Assembly (NCBI GenBank): GCA_964432835.1
Contig: CAYSPA010000059.1
Location: 1 to 7,110, forward strand
Source: B18-G2 sp964432835
GTDB taxonomy: Archaea; Thermoplasmatota; E2; DHVEG-1; B18-G2
DNA length: 7,110 bases
Direction: 5' to 3'
Shown here: positions 5,010 to 7,110 of the stretch, piece by piece
Layout: every line of letters begins with the position of its first letter
Position numbering within the stretch: the stretch's first letter is position 1
The notes under the pieces: generated by a model
The model's input: the letters and a program-made list of their open reading frames with translations, nothing else
Database searches by the model: none
What the model was told of the DNA's origin: nothing
Made by a program: the position numbers and the translations under genes

Positions 5010-6890
5010 TTCTTCCACATCCTTTGGAGATACATAATCTCCGAGCTTCTCCCTCAGCTCCTCCAGCCTCTTTCTTTCTTCCTCAAGGATTCTGAACAGT
5101 TCCGGTGGAGTCCCTTCTATCTTCCCGTATATTCTCTCTATCCTGTCAATCTTCGCCAGATTTTCGGGTATCCTGATGGTGAACTGCTTGATGTAGAGTT
5201 CCTCGGGATATTCCTTGGAGAGTATCTCTCTGAACAGCGGAACGAGATCTTCATACCTCGGTATATAACCGGTTGGAGTCCATATTGCGTCAACATCGTT
5301 GTGAACCCTGAGTTCCATCCACTTGTACCACACTTTTTTGTCGTTTTTGTCGGTAAGATACTCTCCTGTTTCCTTGTCCCTGATGAAATAGTTAACCGCA
5401 AAGATCTTTGGCTTCTTCTTCAGCTTCCTTCCAAACTCCAGATTTATCTCTATGTATTTTCCGATGGGTATCGAGAGAAAATCGAGATTTGACATCGGGT
5501 TGAACTCTCTGACTCCCTCCTTGCCCAGGACGGCGGCGGTTCTTTCCGATTCGAGAGATGCACCCTTTGTAACTATCCCGTGCTCCCAGTCGAAAGCTTC
5601 CTGAACCGGAACCCAGGTGTCAGAATCCCTACCACCGTAGACTATTGCTCCTATCTCCACTCCATCTGGATCATCCCATCTTGGATCGAGATTTTCAAAT
5701 GCTTCAAGAGATACGGTAAATCTTGCGTTTGGATGAGAAGGTGGAATCTCATTGCCTTCTTTATCTTTCTTTCCTTTCCACCATTCTCCGGAATGATTGT
5801 ATCCTCTCTCTGGTATCTCTTCACCCATACCCGTCCAGTAGGGTTTGCCTTTATCATCTATGAGAACATTCGAGAAGATAATCTCATTTGGCGTATGAAG
5901 AACCTTCCACTGTATTGGATCATCTTTTGCGTTTATTCCCTTTATTATTCCAAAAACGCCCTTTTCGACGTTCACAGCCCTTGCTTCACCGTTTATGTTT
6001 CTCAGATAAGCTATATCATCACCCACTATGGTCTCTCCCTCGAGCATGGCCGTCGATGTCTTTCCACACATCGATGGAAACGCTCCGGTGAAATATGTAA
6101 CTCTACCTTTTGGACCGTGTACGCCCATAATTAACATGTGCTCTGTCAACCATCCTTCCTTGGCTGCATGGTTTATGGCGAGTCTCATCGCGAGCTTCTT
6201 GAGACCTATGGTATTTCCTCCATACTGGGTATTTGCCGAATATACCGTATCTCCTTCCAGGTCTATGTAGACCCTTCTCTTATCTATGTTCTTCGAGGTC
6301 TTCCTCTCATCGAGTTCCCCCTCTGAATGGACGAACTTGAAGAAATTCTCAGTTTCTCCTCTTCTCACAAATTCCCTGTATCCCTGCCTGTAAAGAATGT
6401 TCTCGCTGTGAGCTACATAGCTCGAATCGGTTATTTGCAAACATGGGATCGTGAAAACGGAATTTTCGGGACCAAGCGTATAGAAGCACACGTAACATTC
6501 ATGACCTTTCATTATCCCTTTCATTATCTCATGGATTTCTTTCAGACCTTTTTCTCTGTCCATGGTTCTGATGTTTTCCCCAAGGCTCACGCCCGGCGGC
6601 ACGAGAATTTTGGTATTCTCTCTGTCCCTTGCCTGGTCGTAATAGCCATCAAAATGTACAGTATGCCCCTCCATGGCGAGAGGAATCTCTTCACCGTTCC
6701 TTATTGCTGCTTCTCTTATGTATCTCTGGTCTTCCTCGGAGCCATCGGATACAAAAACGCTCTCTGGGTCACAGAGATCGAGATACTTCGCCACAAATCT
6801 GTGCAGATATGGATTCTCTATCCTCAGAAGCTTATCAAGGTTTTTTCTATCAAGCCTGTCTTCAAGTATCGACATGTAATCTTTTTCCAT
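4986..6890 (-). CDS. pckG: Phosphoenolpyruvate carboxykinase (GTP)
   Basis: This cytosolic enzyme converts oxaloacetate plus GTP to PEP, GDP and CO2, the entry step of gluconeogenesis. I use the ATG at 6890 (634 aa). The frame extends to an ATG at 6950, but those 20 residues look non-conserved, and a TATA box and Shine-Dalgarno fall inside them. In 634-aa numbering: QYGGN (222-226) followed by GLKK and EHML supply the metal ligands Lys231 or Lys232 and His251. The P-loop FPSMCGKTSTAM (271-282) contains the Cys275 typical of the GTP class; members commonly read FPSACGKTNLAM, so the end is slightly variant. VGDD (289-292) supplies the metal-binding aspartates, and HPNARF (386-391) contains the substrate-site Arg. 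The late block from NPMSNLDF (464-471) through KIFAVNYF (495-502) to TPTGYIP (538-544) is also GTP-class. The charged C-terminus (about 600-618) is likely helical or coiled coil. The gene converges on tbp with a 24-bp overlap. Confidence 0.95.
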   Translation of the reverse strand: MEKDYMSILEDRLDRKNLDKLLRIENPYLHRFVAKYLDLCDPESVFVSDGSEEDQRYIREAAIRNGEEIPLAMEGHTVHFDGYYDQARDRENTKILVPPGVSLGENIRTMDREKGLKEIHEIMKGIMKGHECYVCFYTLGPENSVFTIPCLQITDSSYVAHSENILYRQGYREFVRRGETENFFKFVHSEGELDERKTSKNIDKRRVYIDLEGDTVYSANTQYGGNTIGLKKLAMRLAINHAAKEGWLTEHMLIMGVHGPKGRVTYFTGAFPSMCGKTSTAMLEGETIVGDDIAYLRNINGEARAVNVEKGVFGIIKGINAKDDPIQWKVLHTPNEIIFSNVLIDDKGKPYWTGMGEEIPERGYNHSGEWWKGKKDKEGNEIPPSHPNARFTVSLEAFENLDPRWDDPDGVEIGAIVYGGRDSDTWVPVQEAFDWEHGIVTKGASLESERTAAVLGKEGVREFNPMSNLDFLSIPIGKYIEINLEFGRKLKKKPKIFAVNYFIRDKETGEYLTDKNDKKVWYKWMELRVHNDVDAIWTPTGYIPRYEDLVPLFREILSKEYPEELYIKQFTIRIPENLAKIDRIERIYGKIEGTPPELFRILEEERKRLEELREKLGDYVSPKDVEELMKQTQR

Positions 6891-6898
6891 CTCATGTT

Positions 6899-6904
6899 CC
6901 CCCT
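6899..6904 (-). promoter_or_regulatory. Shine-Dalgarno deciding the pckG start
   Basis: On the minus strand aggggg lies 8 bases before the ATG at 6890. The upstream ATG at 6950 has no comparable site, so the shorter protein is preferred. Confidence 0.5.
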
Positions 6905-6933
6905 GGAAGCGATGTGTAGTAATCGAGTTGGTG

Positions 6934-6942
6934 TATATTAAA
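6934..6942 (-). promoter_or_regulatory. TATA box for pckG
   Basis: On the minus strand tttaatata is centred near 6938. A start of transcription about 27 bases on (near 6911) would leave a leader of about 21 bases containing the Shine-Dalgarno at 6904-6899. Confidence 0.5.
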
Positions 6943-6976
6943 GTAAGCATGTAATAGAGGTTTGACGGAGAGCGGG

Positions 6977-7031
6977 ATATTGAAAGCCTTTAAAAATATT
7001 GAAGCTCAGTGTATCTCATCTTCATATTGAA
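6977..7031. repeat. Three copies of ATATTGAA upstream of pckG
   Basis: ATATTGAA occurs on the plus strand at 6977-6984, 6996-7003 and 7024-7031 (spacing 19 and 28 bases). The first two lie between pckG and its upstream neighbour; the third lies in that neighbour's last codons. Their position about 40-95 bases upstream of the pckG TATA box would suit a regulator site, but chance in A/T-rich DNA is possible. Confidence 0.35.
6987..7000 (-). terminator. Possible T-rich terminator after the upstream minus-strand gene
   Basis: On the minus strand aatatttttaaagg, with five Ts at 6996-6992, begins 5 bases after the stop codon at 7006. Archaeal terminators are commonly short T-runs without a required hairpin. 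The same tract could instead be a weak TATA-like element for a longer pckG mRNA. Confidence 0.3.
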
Positions 7032-7110
7032 CGGCAACGCCAACTGCAAACCCCATATAGAAGTGATCAAGACCCATACAAAAATCGATGAGGGAATCCC
7101 AGTCAGAAAT
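7006..7110 (-). CDS. C-terminal end of an unidentified protein, 5' partial
   Basis: From the right edge the minus strand reads 34 codons to a TGA at 7008-7006. The peptide starts ISDWDSLIDFCMGLD, continues HFYMGFAVGVAVQYED and ends EIH. It is too short for the six-frame search cut-off, but it looks protein-like: mixed hydrophobic and acidic residues, no low complexity, and a stop followed shortly by a T-run. It lies in the same direction as pckG, 115 bases upstream of its chosen start. I do not recognise the family. A 34-codon open frame can arise by chance (roughly one in five), so it is a moderate call. Confidence 0.45.
   Translation of the reverse strand: MSDWDSLIDFCMGLDHFYMGFAVGVAVQYEDEIH

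Noticed and set aside
6327..6941. Long plus-strand open frame (204 codons) opposite pckG, and a similar one at 5580-6134
   Set aside because: Both lie wholly antisense to a well-conserved pckG and show no recognisable domain or ribosome binding site; they are shadows of its codon use.

Overview
The window is a scaffolded piece of archaeal DNA. Two TATA-binding protein (TBP) genes, an archaeal-type tyrosyl-tRNA synthetase and archaeal-style TATA boxes all point to Archaea. The GTP-dependent PEP carboxykinase and the overall style suggest a euryarchaeal lineage, possibly Thermoplasmata-like, but the sequence alone does not fix the phylum. A run of exactly 100 N (3801-3900) is a conventional scaffold gap of unknown true size, so this is probably a draft or metagenome assembly.

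Layout. Positions 1-1505 (+) hold the 3' part of a secreted-type eight-repeat PQQ-like beta-propeller protein with a C-terminal CARDB-like domain; its start lies outside the window. After 119 bases with a plausible promoter come purB (adenylosuccinate lyase, 1625-2983) and tyrS (from 2980), which overlap by ATGA and look co-transcribed. tyrS runs into the gap and loses its C-terminus. A TATA box begins one base after the gap, followed by two TBP genes in tandem: a strongly diverged paralogue (3927-4457) and, 3 bases later behind a strong Shine-Dalgarno, a canonical TBP (4461-5009). On the minus strand pckG (GTP-type PEP carboxykinase, 6890-4986) converges on the TBP pair and overlaps the canonical tbp by 24 bp. 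At the right edge, 34 codons of another minus-strand gene end at 7006; between it and pckG are a T-run, a TATA box, a Shine-Dalgarno and a short repeated motif.

The genes cover purine synthesis (purB), translation (tyrS), transcription initiation (TBPs) and gluconeogenesis (pckG). No mobile element, CRISPR array or RNA gene was seen.

The most notable item is the diverged TBP. It keeps the two-repeat TBP fold pattern and aligns without gaps to its neighbour over the first repeat. It has replaced three of the four DNA-intercalating phenylalanines, one of the two central minor-groove asparagines, and the acidic stirrup that normally contacts TFB. It resembles an archaeal counterpart of the metazoan TBP-like factors (TRF2/TLF) that do not bind TATA. 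Its position just upstream of the canonical tbp in the same apparent operon suggests the two proteins are made together.
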